This document shows, in pieces, positions 1-8,390 of a stretch of 37,281 bases of DNA (position 1 is the first letter of the stretch; every line of letters begins with the position of its first letter). Position numbers and translations under genes: made by a program. Source of the stretch: Prochlorococcus sp. AG-363-K07 (GTDB taxonomy: Bacteria > Cyanobacteriota > Cyanobacteriia > PCC-6307 > Cyanobiaceae); the NCBI GenBank assembly GCA_003280225.1, contig QCFO01000019.1, positions 1-37,281 on the forward strand, given 5' to 3'. The notes under the pieces are model-generated. The model was not told the origin of the DNA. It did no database searches and saw only the letters and a program-made list of their open reading frames with translations.

Positions 1-492
1 AGCAAATTCTCTAGGACTCAACTCAACAGGTTTTTCTCGTAAGGTCACTTGTCTAAGTAACAAATGAACCTCAAGAGGCCCTACGGTTACACGCTCTTGA
101 AGCCCTACTCGGCCCCTCTTTAAAAGCGTCCTACAACGAGCTGCCAATTCTTCCAGGCCAAATGGCTTGCGCAAAACGTCATCTGCTCCATCATCCAGCA
201 ATCCAACAAGAGGTTCTACGCCTGATCTCGCAGTAAGTACTATGACCAAACAGCCCAACTGTTGCGCCAACCTGATACCCGAGCTTTGCTCTAGCAACTC
301 TGCAGTAACAAGCAAATCCGGTGTTTGATCCCTACAAAGATCTACTGCGTCAATTGCTGATCCGACAGCAGCAGTCAAATGGCCATCTTGTCTTAAACGT
401 TGTACTAAAACAGTTCGTAGAGTTGGATGTGGTTCCACCACAAGTACTTTCGAAGGAGTTTGAGCAGTGGCCTGCTGAGGATCAGATCCCAT
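1..492 (-). CDS. OmpR-like response regulator with degenerate receiver (partial, 3' end outside window)
   Basis: I translated the minus strand from ATG at 492 to the window edge, giving 164 residues with no stop. Residues 15-127 read as a CheY-like receiver: a beta-1 strand KVLVVEP, a PDLLVTAEL strand, VIVLTARSG with the switch Thr at 87, and DVLRKPFGLEELAAR with the conserved Lys at 109. Residues 138-164 (VGPLEVHLL...ELSPREFA) match the start of an OmpR/PhoB winged-helix domain, so it is probably a DNA-binding regulator. The acidic pair normally following beta-1 is Glu20-Pro21, and the position aligning with the phosphorylated Asp is Ala64 with Glu65 next to it. Phosphorylation by a histidine kinase is therefore doubtful. 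An in-frame GTG or TTG upstream would lengthen the N-terminus by up to about 20 residues. It diverges from the small gene at 625. Confidence 0.85.
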   Translation of the reverse strand, partial: MGSDPQQATAQTPSKVLVVEPHPTLRTVLVQRLRQDGHLTAAVGSAIDAVDLCRDQTPDLLVTAELLEQSSGIRLAQQLGCLVIVLTARSGVEPLVGLLDDGADDVLRKPFGLEELAARCRTLLKRGRVGLQERVTVGPLEVHLLLRQVTLREKPVELSPREFA

Positions 493-624
493 TATTGAAG
501 TTGATTGGTGTTCGCTAGAAAGCAAATCTGAGGAAATTGAGGTCACATGCACTTACACGTTGGCCTTAAGCTAAAGCAAATCATTGTAAGGCTGTTGAAA
601 AAGACGAACTTACATGCAGACACC

Positions 625-897
625 ATGACATCACTTGAGCATCCTGAAGCAATAAGGCACTTTCAGTCACTCTGTGATGCCTGCCAAGAGCTAATAAGCT
701 CTCGACAAGTAAGTCCATCGGAACTGATGCTATACGCTGATGGATATCTTCATGCACTAAGAAATTGCCGGAAATTAGATCAAAAAGACCAAAAAAAACT
801 TGAAAATCTTATTGAAAGGTGGATCCTAGATCCATCCAGTTTTGTTGGTCCCGATGGAGATATAAACAGGCTCTATTTCAAAAAGGAGATTTTTTAG
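625..897 (+). CDS. Small conserved cyanobacterial protein (DUF6761-like)
   Basis: This is a 90-residue protein of unknown function. Its pattern AIRHFQSLCDACQEL, then YADGYLHALR at 37-46 and a C-terminal DPSSF at 69-73, resembles from memory a small family found across cyanobacteria (DUF6761), whose members have IRxYQ.L.DA, Y.DGYL.ALR and DPSNF. It has no signal peptide or membrane segment and is predicted to be helical and cytosolic. An in-frame ATG at 547 would add 26 basic residues. I prefer 625 because it gives the usual family length and starts close to the conserved IRHFQ, but neither start has a clear ribosome binding site. It diverges from the response regulator and converges on the glutaredoxin gene 48 bp downstream. 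Confidence 0.7.
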   Translation: MTSLEHPEAIRHFQSLCDACQELISSRQVSPSELMLYADGYLHALRNCRKLDQKDQKKLENLIERWILDPSSFVGPDGDINRLYFKKEIF

Positions 898-945
898 AAT
901 TGACCACTCACCATTCATTTTTAATTCACAAAAACCTTGAAGAAG

Positions 946-1269
946 CTATGAGGCAAGAGCAATCTCTAGTTTTTCGCGAAGTTCTCCTGAGTTGTACATC
1001 TCTATAAGGATGTCAGAACCACCAATAAATTCCCCCTTTACATATACTTGAGGAATAGTTGGCCAATTTGAATAGTCCTTAATCCCTTGGCGTATTTCCA
1101 TATCAGAAAGCACATCAAATGTCTCAAAACTCAATCCAAGGGAATTAAGAATCTGCACCACATTATTTGAGAAGCCGCATTGAGGCATCAACTTGGTTCC
1201 CTTCATAAAAACCATAATTGGACTTGAATTGATAAGAGTTTCAATCCTGGCCTTAATAATCGAATCCAT
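946..1269 (-). CDS. grxD: Monothiol CGFS glutaredoxin (Grx4/GrxD type)
   Basis: The 107-residue single-domain protein carries the CGFS active site at residues 31-34 after FMKGTKLMPQ, then the WPTIPQVYVKGEFIGGSDI segment that forms the cis-Pro loop and glutathione site. CGFS glutaredoxins bind a [2Fe-2S] cluster together with glutathione, and often with a BolA partner, and act in iron-sulfur trafficking and iron sensing rather than dithiol reduction. The length is normal for the family and the ATG start is clear. A BolA-family gene lies 18 bp upstream on the same strand, so the two are probably co-transcribed as the classical partner pair. Family assignment is secure; the cellular target is inference. 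Confidence 0.96.
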   Translation of the reverse strand: MDSIIKARIETLINSSPIMVFMKGTKLMPQCGFSNNVVQILNSLGLSFETFDVLSDMEIRQGIKDYSNWPTIPQVYVKGEFIGGSDILIEMYNSGELREKLEIALAS

Positions 1270-1287
1270 ATCGAAAATAAATGAAAA

Positions 1288-1521
1288 TTAGTTTGGTGTG
1301 GTGGTGTTTAAAGCCAAAGCATGAATAGCTTCAGAGGCCAACTCTGTTTTAAGAGCTTCATAAACCAATTGATGCTGACGAATCAAATTAAGACCCCCAA
1401 AAGCCTTGGAAACAACATTCACTTGTAAATGGTCCCCTCCGCCACTGAGGTCTTCAACAGTGACAACAGCATCTGGTATTTGACGCTTAATTGCAGCGCC
1501 TATTTCTTCAAGATCAACCAT
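1288..1521 (-). CDS. BolA family protein
   Basis: The 77-residue protein matches the BolA/IbaG fold: an N-terminal helix (EEIGAAIKRQIPDA), the VTVEDLSGGGDHLQVNVVS strands, then AFGGLNLIRQHQLVYEAL, which is the conserved segment with the His used in shared [2Fe-2S] coordination, and a short C-terminal helix. BolA proteins partner with CGFS glutaredoxins, and the grxD-like gene follows 18 bp downstream on the same strand, so a BolA-Grx complex in iron-sulfur or iron handling is the natural inference. It starts at ATG 1521. The tail ends in NTTTPN. No membrane or export signal is present. Confidence 0.95.
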   Translation of the reverse strand: MVDLEEIGAAIKRQIPDAVVTVEDLSGGGDHLQVNVVSKAFGGLNLIRQHQLVYEALKTELASEAIHALALNTTTPN

Positions 1522-1590
1522 CAGAAAGTTAATTAGTTCAAAACAATAATTGGAGGCATAAGAGGAAGGGGATTTTTTTAACTCAAATTA

Positions 1591-2109
1591 TTACCTTGCA
1601 CCAAGGTATGGTGTATCAGCAAAGCCCAGCTCAATCAAGCTTTGATAGGCCTTCTGTCCCTCAGCTTGTGTGGGATTCAAAAGTTTAACTACCTCCACGA
1701 GAAGCGGAACTGCCACCTCAGGCTTATCTTGACTTCTAAAGAGAGCAGCAAGCCTTAGATTCGCTTTTGCTAGTAATTTCAGGACCTCTCGACCTTTGGT
1801 ATCCATTTCGCGAGGTATCCTTGCATCGAGCCCCCTAAATGAACCAGCAAGGTCTCTATAGAAGGAAAGTAATTGCTTTGATATTTTCCTTGCTTTGTCA
1901 AAATCCTCTCTGGCCTTAACAAGGTCTCCGTTTGAAACAAATTCATCTCCTCTGCTTAGCAATTCCTCAATAGCTGAAACATTGAACCCAACTTTATCCC
2001 TGGATAATACTTTGTAATTAGAAGCTGACTCTCCTAATGAGGGGGGAATAGATGAAAGGAGCAAAGAAGCCGAAAGGGCAAATGCTGTCATCGGATAGCG
2101 ACAACGCAT
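1591..2109 (-). CDS. Exported helical (TPR-like) conserved protein of unknown function
   Basis: From ATG 2109 the protein has 172 residues. The N-terminus (MRCRYPMTAFALSASLLLSS) looks like a signal peptide, with a possible cleavage after SLG or nearby. The rest is predicted helical: FNVSAIEELLSRGDEFVSNGDLVKARED resembles one tetratricopeptide repeat, followed by LKLLAKANLRLAALFRSQDKPEVAVPLLVEVVKLL, which resembles another. That suggests a periplasmic or lumenal scaffold-like protein, but I do not recognise a named family. The reading frame also extends up to a TTG at 2133, but the ATG gives a better signal sequence. It follows the acyltransferase gene at 2137, so it is probably in that operon. 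Confidence 0.75.
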   Translation of the reverse strand: MRCRYPMTAFALSASLLLSSIPPSLGESASNYKVLSRDKVGFNVSAIEELLSRGDEFVSNGDLVKAREDFDKARKISKQLLSFYRDLAGSFRGLDARIPREMDTKGREVLKLLAKANLRLAALFRSQDKPEVAVPLLVEVVKLLNPTQAEGQKAYQSLIELGFADTPYLGAR

Positions 2110-2136
2110 GAAAGAAAAAACAAAAGCAACCAAATT

Positions 2137-2835
2137 TTAAGTCTCTTTCTTGCTACGACCTACAGCCTTTAGGGCCGCTTGTTCAGCTGCATCCATGCGA
2201 ATCGAAAGTTCCCTATTGAATAATTTCGCTGACTCTCTTCCAATTCCACCTACCTTCATCGGCTGCGCAAAGCAGATTGCTGCCTGTGAAAAAGGTCTAG
2301 GACTAACTTCACTGTAACCAACACCAACTGGCACCACCTGAACATCAACCCCCTTTGCCTTAGCAAGTTGCGCAAGACGTGCTAAACCCTGCTTCAATTT
2401 AATTGGTCTTTCTGTTCGATTTATCTTGCCTTCTGGGAAAACAACTAGTTGCTGTTCATCGAGCATCAAATCAATAGCAAATCTTAAAGAGGTCAATGAA
2501 GGGCGAAGCTGATCTACAGGGAAACACCCCAACCGTCCCAAAAACCATCCTTGAATGCCCTTCATTTCAGTTCGAGTAACCATAAATCGACAATCTCGTC
2601 CAGTTACTCGCCGCCCAGCAGCAAGTGTCAACATAAGGCCATCCCACCTAGCTCGATGAGTGGGTGCCAACAAAACCGCCCCTTCTTTTGGAAGATTTTC
2701 AAGTCCTAACACAAAACGCTCACGAAAATAATTACTCAAAACAATGTCTTGAGTAATTACCATTGCAGGCTGGCTCCAAAAAGGATCTACCCCAAGGCAC
2801 AAGTTTGTTTCGCGATTAGCGAGGGCCGAAGGCAA
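2137..2835 (-). CDS. plsC: PlsC-type 1-acyl-sn-glycerol-3-phosphate acyltransferase
   Basis: The 232-residue protein has the catalytic HX4D motif (APTHRARWDG; His60, Asp65) and the FPEGKINR motif around residue 133, the two diagnostic boxes of the PlsC/LPLAT family. These enzymes acylate lysophosphatidic acid to phosphatidic acid at the membrane, feeding CdsA, which is also encoded in this window. There is no strong transmembrane helix, so it is probably a peripheral membrane protein. The start is uncertain: no in-frame ATG occurs before residue 25, and the frame opens at TTG 2835 with an AGGAG 11 bases upstream. An ATG start at 2763 would lose a coherent stretch containing DPFWSQ. The next gene lies just downstream on the same strand. 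Confidence 0.88.
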   Translation of the reverse strand: MPSALANRETNLCLGVDPFWSQPAMVITQDIVLSNYFRERFVLGLENLPKEGAVLLAPTHRARWDGLMLTLAAGRRVTGRDCRFMVTRTEMKGIQGWFLGRLGCFPVDQLRPSLTSLRFAIDLMLDEQQLVVFPEGKINRTERPIKLKQGLARLAQLAKAKGVDVQVVPVGVGYSEVSPRPFSQAAICFAQPMKVGGIGRESAKLFNRELSIRMDAAEQAALKAVGRSKKET

Positions 2836-2978
2836 CGCTAGTATTACTCCTACTCCTTTGAACTTACCTTTGAAAGATAGGTTTTACAGAAAGGTTGGGC
2901 AGTTAACCTTGCGGCTCATAAATATGATCAGAAATAACGCAAACCACTGAATAGGATCAAATCCAATAAAACAAAAAC

Positions 2979-3725
2979 ATGGCAAGCCTTGGAGTCAATC
3001 TCGACCATATTGCAAATGTTCGCCAAGCGCGTAAAACTGTTGAGCCAGATCCCGTTGCGTTAGCTCTTCTTGCTGAGCTTGGTGGGGCTGATGGAATTAC
3101 GGTTCATCTAAGAGAAGACCGACGACATATACAGAATAGGGACCTAACACTTCTTAAAGAGATTGTAAGGAGCCGTCTGAATCTAGAAATGGCTGCAACA
3201 ACTGAAATGATTGAAATAGCTCAAAGGACTTTGCCTGATATGGTCACAATAGTTCCTGAAAAAAGAGAAGAAATAACTACTGAAGGAGGTCTAGCAATTA
3301 CAACGAATGAAGGTTATTTAACAAATGTGATTCAACAAATTCAAAATTCTGGTATTCCTGTGAGCTTATTTATTGACCCAGAGAAAGATCAAATTGAAGC
3401 GGCTGCAAGGACTAAAGCACTTTGGATTGAAATTCATACCGGAACCTACGCCGAAGCCTCATGGCCAAGCCAACAACAAGAACTTGCCAAAATCAAAGAA
3501 GCTACTGCTAGAGCTAAACATCTAGGCCTAAGAGTTAATGCTGGACATGGCTTGACCTATCAAAATGTCGAACCAATAGCAGCAATCAAGGGTATGGAAG
3601 AGTTAAATATTGGACATACAATAATCTCCCGATCAATAGCAGTTGGTTTAAAAGAAGCTGTAAGGGAAATGAAAAATCTTATTAGCCATCCTCGAAAAGA
3701 ACTTTTATTTGCACAACAACGCTAG
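2979..3725 (+). CDS. pdxJ: Pyridoxine 5'-phosphate synthase PdxJ
   Basis: PdxJ condenses 1-deoxy-D-xylulose 5-phosphate with 3-amino-2-oxopropyl phosphate to make pyridoxine 5'-phosphate in DXP-dependent vitamin B6 synthesis. The 248-residue TIM-barrel protein starts with the characteristic [15 protein letters not shown] and keeps the catalytic residues His43 ([11 protein letters not shown]), Glu70 (LNLEMA) and His190 ([12 protein letters not shown]), at the spacing expected from the E. coli enzyme. [14 protein letters not shown] is also a family signature. ATG 2979 is clear. It is divergent from the plsC operon across 143 bp and converges with the next minus-strand gene, leaving only 9 bp between stop codons. 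Confidence 0.98.
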   Translation: MASLGVNLDHIANVRQARKTVEPDPVALALLAELGGADGITVHLREDRRHIQNRDLTLLKEIVRSRLNLEMAATTEMIEIAQRTLPDMVTIVPEKREEITTEGGLAITTNEGYLTNVIQQIQNSGIPVSLFIDPEKDQIEAAARTKALWIEIHTGTYAEASWPSQQQELAKIKEATARAKHLGLRVNAGHGLTYQNVEPIAAIKGMEELNIGHTIISRSIAVGLKEAVREMKNLISHPRKELLFAQQR

Positions 3726-3734
3726 CTAAAACTC

Positions 3735-4070
3735 TTATCGACGCATTTTGAAAAACTTAAAGAAGCTAATGCTCCAAGAATCCCAACGGGTCTTACTAGA
3801 AATATCCTGCTGGTGACGAAGTGTGCCATCTCCAAGTGTGACAAGAGACTGCTTGTTTTTCCACCATATCCAATCTCTTATAGGGGGTGTCCTTTTCAGA
3901 TCATCTCTAGAAAGACCTAGTTTCAAACCAGAAGACACATCTATTAGTACATCCAACATATCTTCACCATCTTCACATCTTGATAATGCCTCATTGATTT
4001 TCTCGTCACCATCAAGAGCATCCACAAGCAATTTGACCCTTTCGTTCAATGCCAACTTTTTCGAATCCAT
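3735..4070 (-). CDS. Nif11-like small protein with Trp-rich C-terminus
   Basis: This is a 111-residue protein. Residues 5-60 (NERVKLLVDALDGDEKINEALSRCEDGEDMLDVL...SRDDL) have the helix pattern of the Nif11/N11P domain, which is found in nitrogenase-associated proteins and in leader peptides of cyanobacterial lanthipeptides. The segment TPPIRDWIWWKNKQ at 61-74 follows, then a basic aromatic tail (SISFFKFFKMRR). I see no double-glycine leader cleavage site and no Cys/Ser/Thr-rich core peptide, and no modification enzyme lies nearby, so it is more likely a stand-alone Nif11-like protein than a peptide precursor. Plus-strand frames over the same bases look like shadows. Domain assignment is by eye only. 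Confidence 0.7.
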   Translation of the reverse strand: MDSKKLALNERVKLLVDALDGDEKINEALSRCEDGEDMLDVLIDVSSGLKLGLSRDDLKRTPPIRDWIWWKNKQSLVTLGDGTLRHQQDISSKTRWDSWSISFFKFFKMRR

Positions 4071-4216
4071 ACGAGCTACATGCTGTAAGTGCAGGTTAAT
4101 TAATAAACCTCTTTGTGAACGTACTTAATGCGAATTTTGAAACCTCGTTATCCAAAAACTCAATTTCAAGTAATACTAAGAAAGAGAGCGCATTAACTAT
4201 CAAGGTTTTCTAAACA

Positions 4217-7200
4217 TTGCTGACTGTCTTTAGAAGCAATCGAGCTGAATGGTTGGCCGATCTCTTATCGGAGAAACTTCGACTAACACCACCAGACCCT
4301 TTTGAAACAGTCGAAATTATTGTCAATACATGGCCTACATGCAGATGGCTTGGAGAAAAGCTTGCAACTAATAATGGAATCAGCGCTGGAGTTCTCTTCC
4401 CATTCCCAGGATTACGCCTACGAGAATTGGTAAAGGCAGTATTAGGGGATGACGAACTAGCAAGTGATCCCTGGATTGGGAATGAATTGGTCTGGAAGAT
4501 TCTTGAAATATTCCCTGAATTCTTAACGACCAAGGCAGCTACTCCAATAAACGACTGGATGTCTCAACACCCCTCTCAACCTGAATTTCTCAATAGGGAA
4601 ACGTGGCAACTTGTCCGCACCATCGCTGATGCCTTTGACCAATACACTTTATATAGATCAGATGTCTTGGAACAATGGCTGAAATACCCCCAAAACAAGT
4701 CCAGCAATAGAGCTACAGAGAGTTTTCCAGACAATTGGCAGCCCTGCTTGCTGCAATTAATCAGTAAAACAATTAAGACGGAGCCATTTGGACTACAAGT
4801 AAAGCAAGCAATTGAAAAACTTAAGCGTGGTGAAGCACCGGCTAAAAAGCTACCTAAACAACTATATCTTTTTGGAATTAGCAGCTTAGCTCCTGTCCAA
4901 GTTGAATTACTACAAGGCCTATCTGGAATAATCGAGATCAGCATATTTCTCCTCACTCCGTGTAAAGACCTTTGGGTACGATGCAAAGACAGGAGAGAAA
5001 GACTTGGCTCATACTGGACTGATACCCCAAACGGCTCATGGCTACTGGAGGCGCCGCGCCTAGAGGCCAATCTTGGCCGAATGGGCGCTGAATTTCAACA
5101 ACTCCTAGAAGGGAGTGGAGAAAGTCAGCTTGGCTGCTGGGAAGAGCGAGACCTCTTTGCTGCTCCGGTAAAAATAGCAACTTATCAAAAGAGAAAACCT
5201 ACTTTCTTAGAGCAATTACAGCAACAATTAGCAAGTCCGGCTTCTCAAAGAGCCTTGACAAGAACTAAGGGCGACTCCTCTCTTGTTTTCGTAGGTTGCG
5301 CAGGCAAATGGCGTGAGGTTCAGTTAATAAGAGATCAACTTCTTCAATGGCTTGCAGATGACACAACACTACAACCACGAGATATTCTAATAATGACTCC
5401 GCAAATAAATAACTATGCACCCATTATAAGCTCAATCTTTAATGATATATCAGCTACAGGAGTTGAACTGCCATGGCGATTAACCGATCGCAGTCAACAG
5501 CATAACAGTGAAATAACTCAATTCTTATTGCAATTTCTACAACTAGCGAGCAGTAGGTTTACTGCTACTGGCTTAGACTCCTTATTGAGTAACCCTGCTT
5601 TCCAAGAAAAGCAACAACTCAATCAAGAGGAAATTGATTCGATTAGCAACTACCTACAACAAGCAGGGTTTCGTTGGGGGATAGATTCTATTGATCGCAA
5701 TGGGGATGAAATACATAGTCTTAATTGGTGCTTAGATCGCTTGCTATTAGGGTTGATAATACCAACAGCACCTGGAGTATCTCATGAAAGTGTCGCTCCA
5801 TTTTCGAATGGTATTAGCTACAACGATCTTGAGAAGTGGTGGATTATCCTCTCTAAGATCTCTAACTATATCCAAGAGATTCGCAAACCACGTACATGTC
5901 AACAATCGGTAGAAGTCTTACATTTATTAATCAATGACTTACTAGGAAATGGAGGGAATTGGGAGTGGGAACACAAAACAATAGTAAATGCTCTTGAAGA
6001 GTGGAAGATTTCAGCTGGGGATTGTCAACTAAAAATCGAAGTGTCTGTCGTTGAAGAAATTCTTAATGAATTAGTAAAGAAACAGGCTGGTCGTTTTGGA
6101 CACCGTAGTGGCCTTATGACTATTAGTGCTCTAGAGCCAATGAGAGCAATCCCTCACCGTGTCATCATTTTAATGGGCATAGATGCTGAAATATTTCCTC
6201 GTCACAAAGAGCATCCAAGCTTTCATTTATTAGGACAAAGGAGGCAACTAGGGGATCCTAGTAGTACTGATCAAGATCGCTATTCCATTTTAGAAGCATT
6301 AATGTCTGCTCGCCAGCATCTAATGATTACATGGACAAATAAAAATGAAAAAACAGGGGAAGAGATTCCCGCTTCAAGTCCAGTTCAACAATGGCTTGAT
6401 CAACTCCAGAATGAACTATCGGAAGAAGATTGGGAAGGGCTAATAAAAACACCCCATCCAAGCCCTATTGCTAGAGAAAACTTCTTAGCCGTAAACAATA
6501 ACCACCCTATCAGTTGTGACAGAAGACACCTAGAGACACAAATCGAGATAACAAAAGGCTTAAAGCAAAACCTTCTAGGACTAGCGTTGCCCATCAAATG
6601 GAGTCCTCCTGACACGATAGAAAAGCTACAAATCCCCACTAAAATAATTAGAGACTGGCTCAAGGCCCCACAACGCATTTGGCTTGAACAATTAAAACTT
6701 AACCCAAGAGAATGGGCTAAACCTCTACAAGATCTAGAAGATCTTTCACTGAGTGAATGGAAAAGGAATCGTCTACTTAAAGAACGAATAGACGAATTTT
6801 CAAGGCTATTATCAACTCATTCGTTTAATGAAATAAAGTCATCCAGTTTCCAACAACGTTACGCAGGGCAAGGCCTATTACCCCCTTATACAGCAGCAGA
6901 TATTGAAGTTGACATACTAGAAAAGCGTTGGAGCAATGTGCAATTACTCCTTAACTCTCTAGGTCCAATCAAAAAAGAAACAATTTTTTGCGGCGACCAA
7001 TACGAAGAAATACTCTGGGCAGGTAATTTTGCTGTAATTCTTGAGATAGGCACCTTGAAATCAAAAAATGTAATGGATGGTTGGCTTACTCACCTTCAAC
7101 TATGTGCAACTCAAAAAAGATCAATTTCAACAGTAATAATCTCTCAAAATCCTTATAAATCAAAAAGCGATAATTTTGAAATTTCTATTCAATGGTCTCC

Positions 7201-7531
7201 TCTTACTTCGCATCTTGCAAAAAAGGAGTTAACTAATTTAAGTCTAATGGCAGCTCACGGACTTAAGCAATGTTGGCCTGTCCCCCCAGAAAGTGGCTGG
7301 GCACTTGCAAAGGAAAAACAACAGAACTCATCTAATGGTCCAAAAGCCTTCCAAAAGCAATGGAATGGAGTATATATCCTTAATGGAGAGAGGTCTAAAT
7401 CAGAAATGGAATTATGCTTTGGAGATAAACTTGATTATACAGATTTTCTCCATAATGAATCCTTCCAAAGAGCTTTTAATGACTTATATTGCTCACTCTT
7501 AAAGAGCCTTGAAACGACTAAAATTAGATAA
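4217..7531 (+). CDS. recC: Exodeoxyribonuclease V gamma subunit RecC
   Basis: The 1104-residue protein fits the RecC family in length, in its N-terminus (MLTVFRSNRAEWLADLL) and in its position upstream of recB and recD. RecC recognises Chi sites and holds the RecB and RecD motors in the RecBCD complex, which processes double-strand breaks for RecA. Typical RecC-like stretches are visible, for example GLMTISALEPMRAIPHRVI followed by LMGIDAEIFPRHKEHPSFHLLGQRRQLGDPS around residues 632-682. The inactive helicase-like core lacks a Walker A motif, as expected. The start is TTG at 4217; it reproduces the conserved N-terminus and no ATG upstream does so. A methyltransferase-like gene separates it from recB. 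Confidence 0.93.
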   Translation: MLTVFRSNRAEWLADLLSEKLRLTPPDPFETVEIIVNTWPTCRWLGEKLATNNGISAGVLFPFPGLRLRELVKAVLGDDELASDPWIGNELVWKILEIFPEFLTTKAATPINDWMSQHPSQPEFLNRETWQLVRTIADAFDQYTLYRSDVLEQWLKYPQNKSSNRATESFPDNWQPCLLQLISKTIKTEPFGLQVKQAIEKLKRGEAPAKKLPKQLYLFGISSLAPVQVELLQGLSGIIEISIFLLTPCKDLWVRCKDRRERLGSYWTDTPNGSWLLEAPRLEANLGRMGAEFQQLLEGSGESQLGCWEERDLFAAPVKIATYQKRKPTFLEQLQQQLASPASQRALTRTKGDSSLVFVGCAGKWREVQLIRDQLLQWLADDTTLQPRDILIMTPQINNYAPIISSIFNDISATGVELPWRLTDRSQQHNSEITQFLLQFLQLASSRFTATGLDSLLSNPAFQEKQQLNQEEIDSISNYLQQAGFRWGIDSIDRNGDEIHSLNWCLDRLLLGLIIPTAPGVSHESVAPFSNGISYNDLEKWWIILSKISNYIQEIRKPRTCQQSVEVLHLLINDLLGNGGNWEWEHKTIVNALEEWKISAGDCQLKIEVSVVEEILNELVKKQAGRFGHRSGLMTISALEPMRAIPHRVIILMGIDAEIFPRHKEHPSFHLLGQRRQLGDPSSTDQDRYSILEALMSARQHLMITWTNKNEKTGEEIPASSPVQQWLDQLQNELSEEDWEGLIKTPHPSPIARENFLAVNNNHPISCDRRHLETQIEITKGLKQNLLGLALPIKWSPPDTIEKLQIPTKIIRDWLKAPQRIWLEQLKLNPREWAKPLQDLEDLSLSEWKRNRLLKERIDEFSRLLSTHSFNEIKSSSFQQRYAGQGLLPPYTAADIEVDILEKRWSNVQLLLNSLGPIKKETIFCGDQYEEILWAGNFAVILEIGTLKSKNVMDGWLTHLQLCATQKRSISTVIISQNPYKSKSDNFEISIQWSPLTSHLAKKELTNLSLMAAHGLKQCWPVPPESGWALAKEKQQNSSNGPKAFQKQWNGVYILNGERSKSEMELCFGDKLDYTDFLHNESFQRAFNDLYCSLLKSLETTKIR

Positions 7532-7620
7532 TGACTATATCCAAATAAACAAGAAGATATTTTACACTTCTTAGTGAATCGGCATATTGATTGCAAATGT
7601 AACAAAAGCAATATTCATGC

Positions 7621-7740
7621 TCAGTTAATCTTTAACCACTCTTGAATTTTTACATGTAAAAGTTCATTATACTGCATCAAATTTTCAGCATCTTTAAATT
7701 TTGGTCTAATATTTATTAATAGGTTCTCATAGGAATACAT
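7621..7740 (-). CDS. Possible 39-residue small ORF
   Basis: In the 213-bp gap after recC, an ATG-started minus-strand frame encodes 39 residues beginning MYSYENLLINIRPKFKDAEN and ending with EWLKIN. The composition looks protein-like, amphipathic and helical. However, a 40-codon frame in AT-rich DNA can arise by chance, and no ribosome binding site is evident. I recognise no family. It is antisense-divergent to the methyltransferase-like gene at 7745. Treat it as a candidate only. Confidence 0.25.
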   Translation of the reverse strand: MYSYENLLINIRPKFKDAENLMQYNELLHVKIQEWLKIN

Positions 7741-7744
7741 CGCA

Positions 7745-8308
7745 ATGAGACAACCTCTCCAAAACTCCTTCTATAGAAACATTGTTGCGGCATTTTCTGG
7801 ATGGAGGCTTAGCTGGTATGGAGTAAAAAACAACCTGCAAGGCGAATGGTGGCTAATTGGTCAAATACTCCTAATCGCCGCACACCTGATTCCATCATGG
7901 CCGCATCCATCGGCAATTGTCCTTGCGTGGAAAACTCCTCTCAGTTTGCTGGGAGCCTCTCTCTTCATTCTTGGAGCTTATAAAACAGTTAAAGCATTCT
8001 TAGCTCTTGGCGCTAACCTCTCACCACTACCTGATCCAAAGCCAAGAGCTACTTTAGTGACTATTGGTCCATATAATCATTGTCGACATCCTCTTTACCA
8101 AGGAATTTTGATTTGCTCAGCTGGGAGCATATTTTATTTATATAGCCTATTACATATTTCCCTATTCATCTGCTTAACTTTGCTGCTTATAGGTAAAGCA
8201 AAGCGTGAAGAAGAAAAACTTCAAAAACAGCACCCTGAATACAGTCAATATATGAAAAAGACTCCTTCAATCATTAAAGGAGTATCATTCCTAGATTGGC
8301 GAACTTAA
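7745..8308 (+). CDS. Isoprenylcysteine carboxyl methyltransferase / phospholipid methyltransferase-family membrane protein
   Basis: The 187-residue integral membrane protein has hydrophobic helices at about 35-50, 57-78, 120-132 and 134-150. Between them lies GPYNHCRHPLYQG at 108-120, followed by AKREEEKLQKQHPEYSQYMKK after residue 152. The GPY..xRHPxY box and the later EE...P.Y motif define the SAM-binding site of the ICMT/PEMT/NnrU-like membrane methyltransferases. The substrate cannot be told from sequence; in bacteria it may be a lipid, a quinone-like compound or a small molecule. It sits between recC and recB on the same strand, 213 bp after recC and 82 bp before recB, and has no obvious functional link to DNA repair. 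ATG 7745 is the natural start. Confidence 0.85.
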   Translation: MRQPLQNSFYRNIVAAFSGWRLSWYGVKNNLQGEWWLIGQILLIAAHLIPSWPHPSAIVLAWKTPLSLLGASLFILGAYKTVKAFLALGANLSPLPDPKPRATLVTIGPYNHCRHPLYQGILICSAGSIFYLYSLLHISLFICLTLLLIGKAKREEEKLQKQHPEYSQYMKKTPSIIKGVSFLDWRT

Positions 8309-8390
8309 AACAAATTAAAATATTTAATGCAAAGAGTATGACTATGCAAGCTGATCATTTAAAGAACTCTAAACAAAGAATTTTCTTTAT

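Noticed and set aside
321-518. 65-codon plus-strand frame at the window start
   Set aside because: It is antisense to the response regulator, whose receiver domain is unambiguous.
3823-4128. 101-codon plus-strand frame opposite the Nif11-like gene
   Set aside because: Its Ser/Phe-rich translation looks like an antisense shadow, and the minus-strand frame has recognisable domain-like structure.
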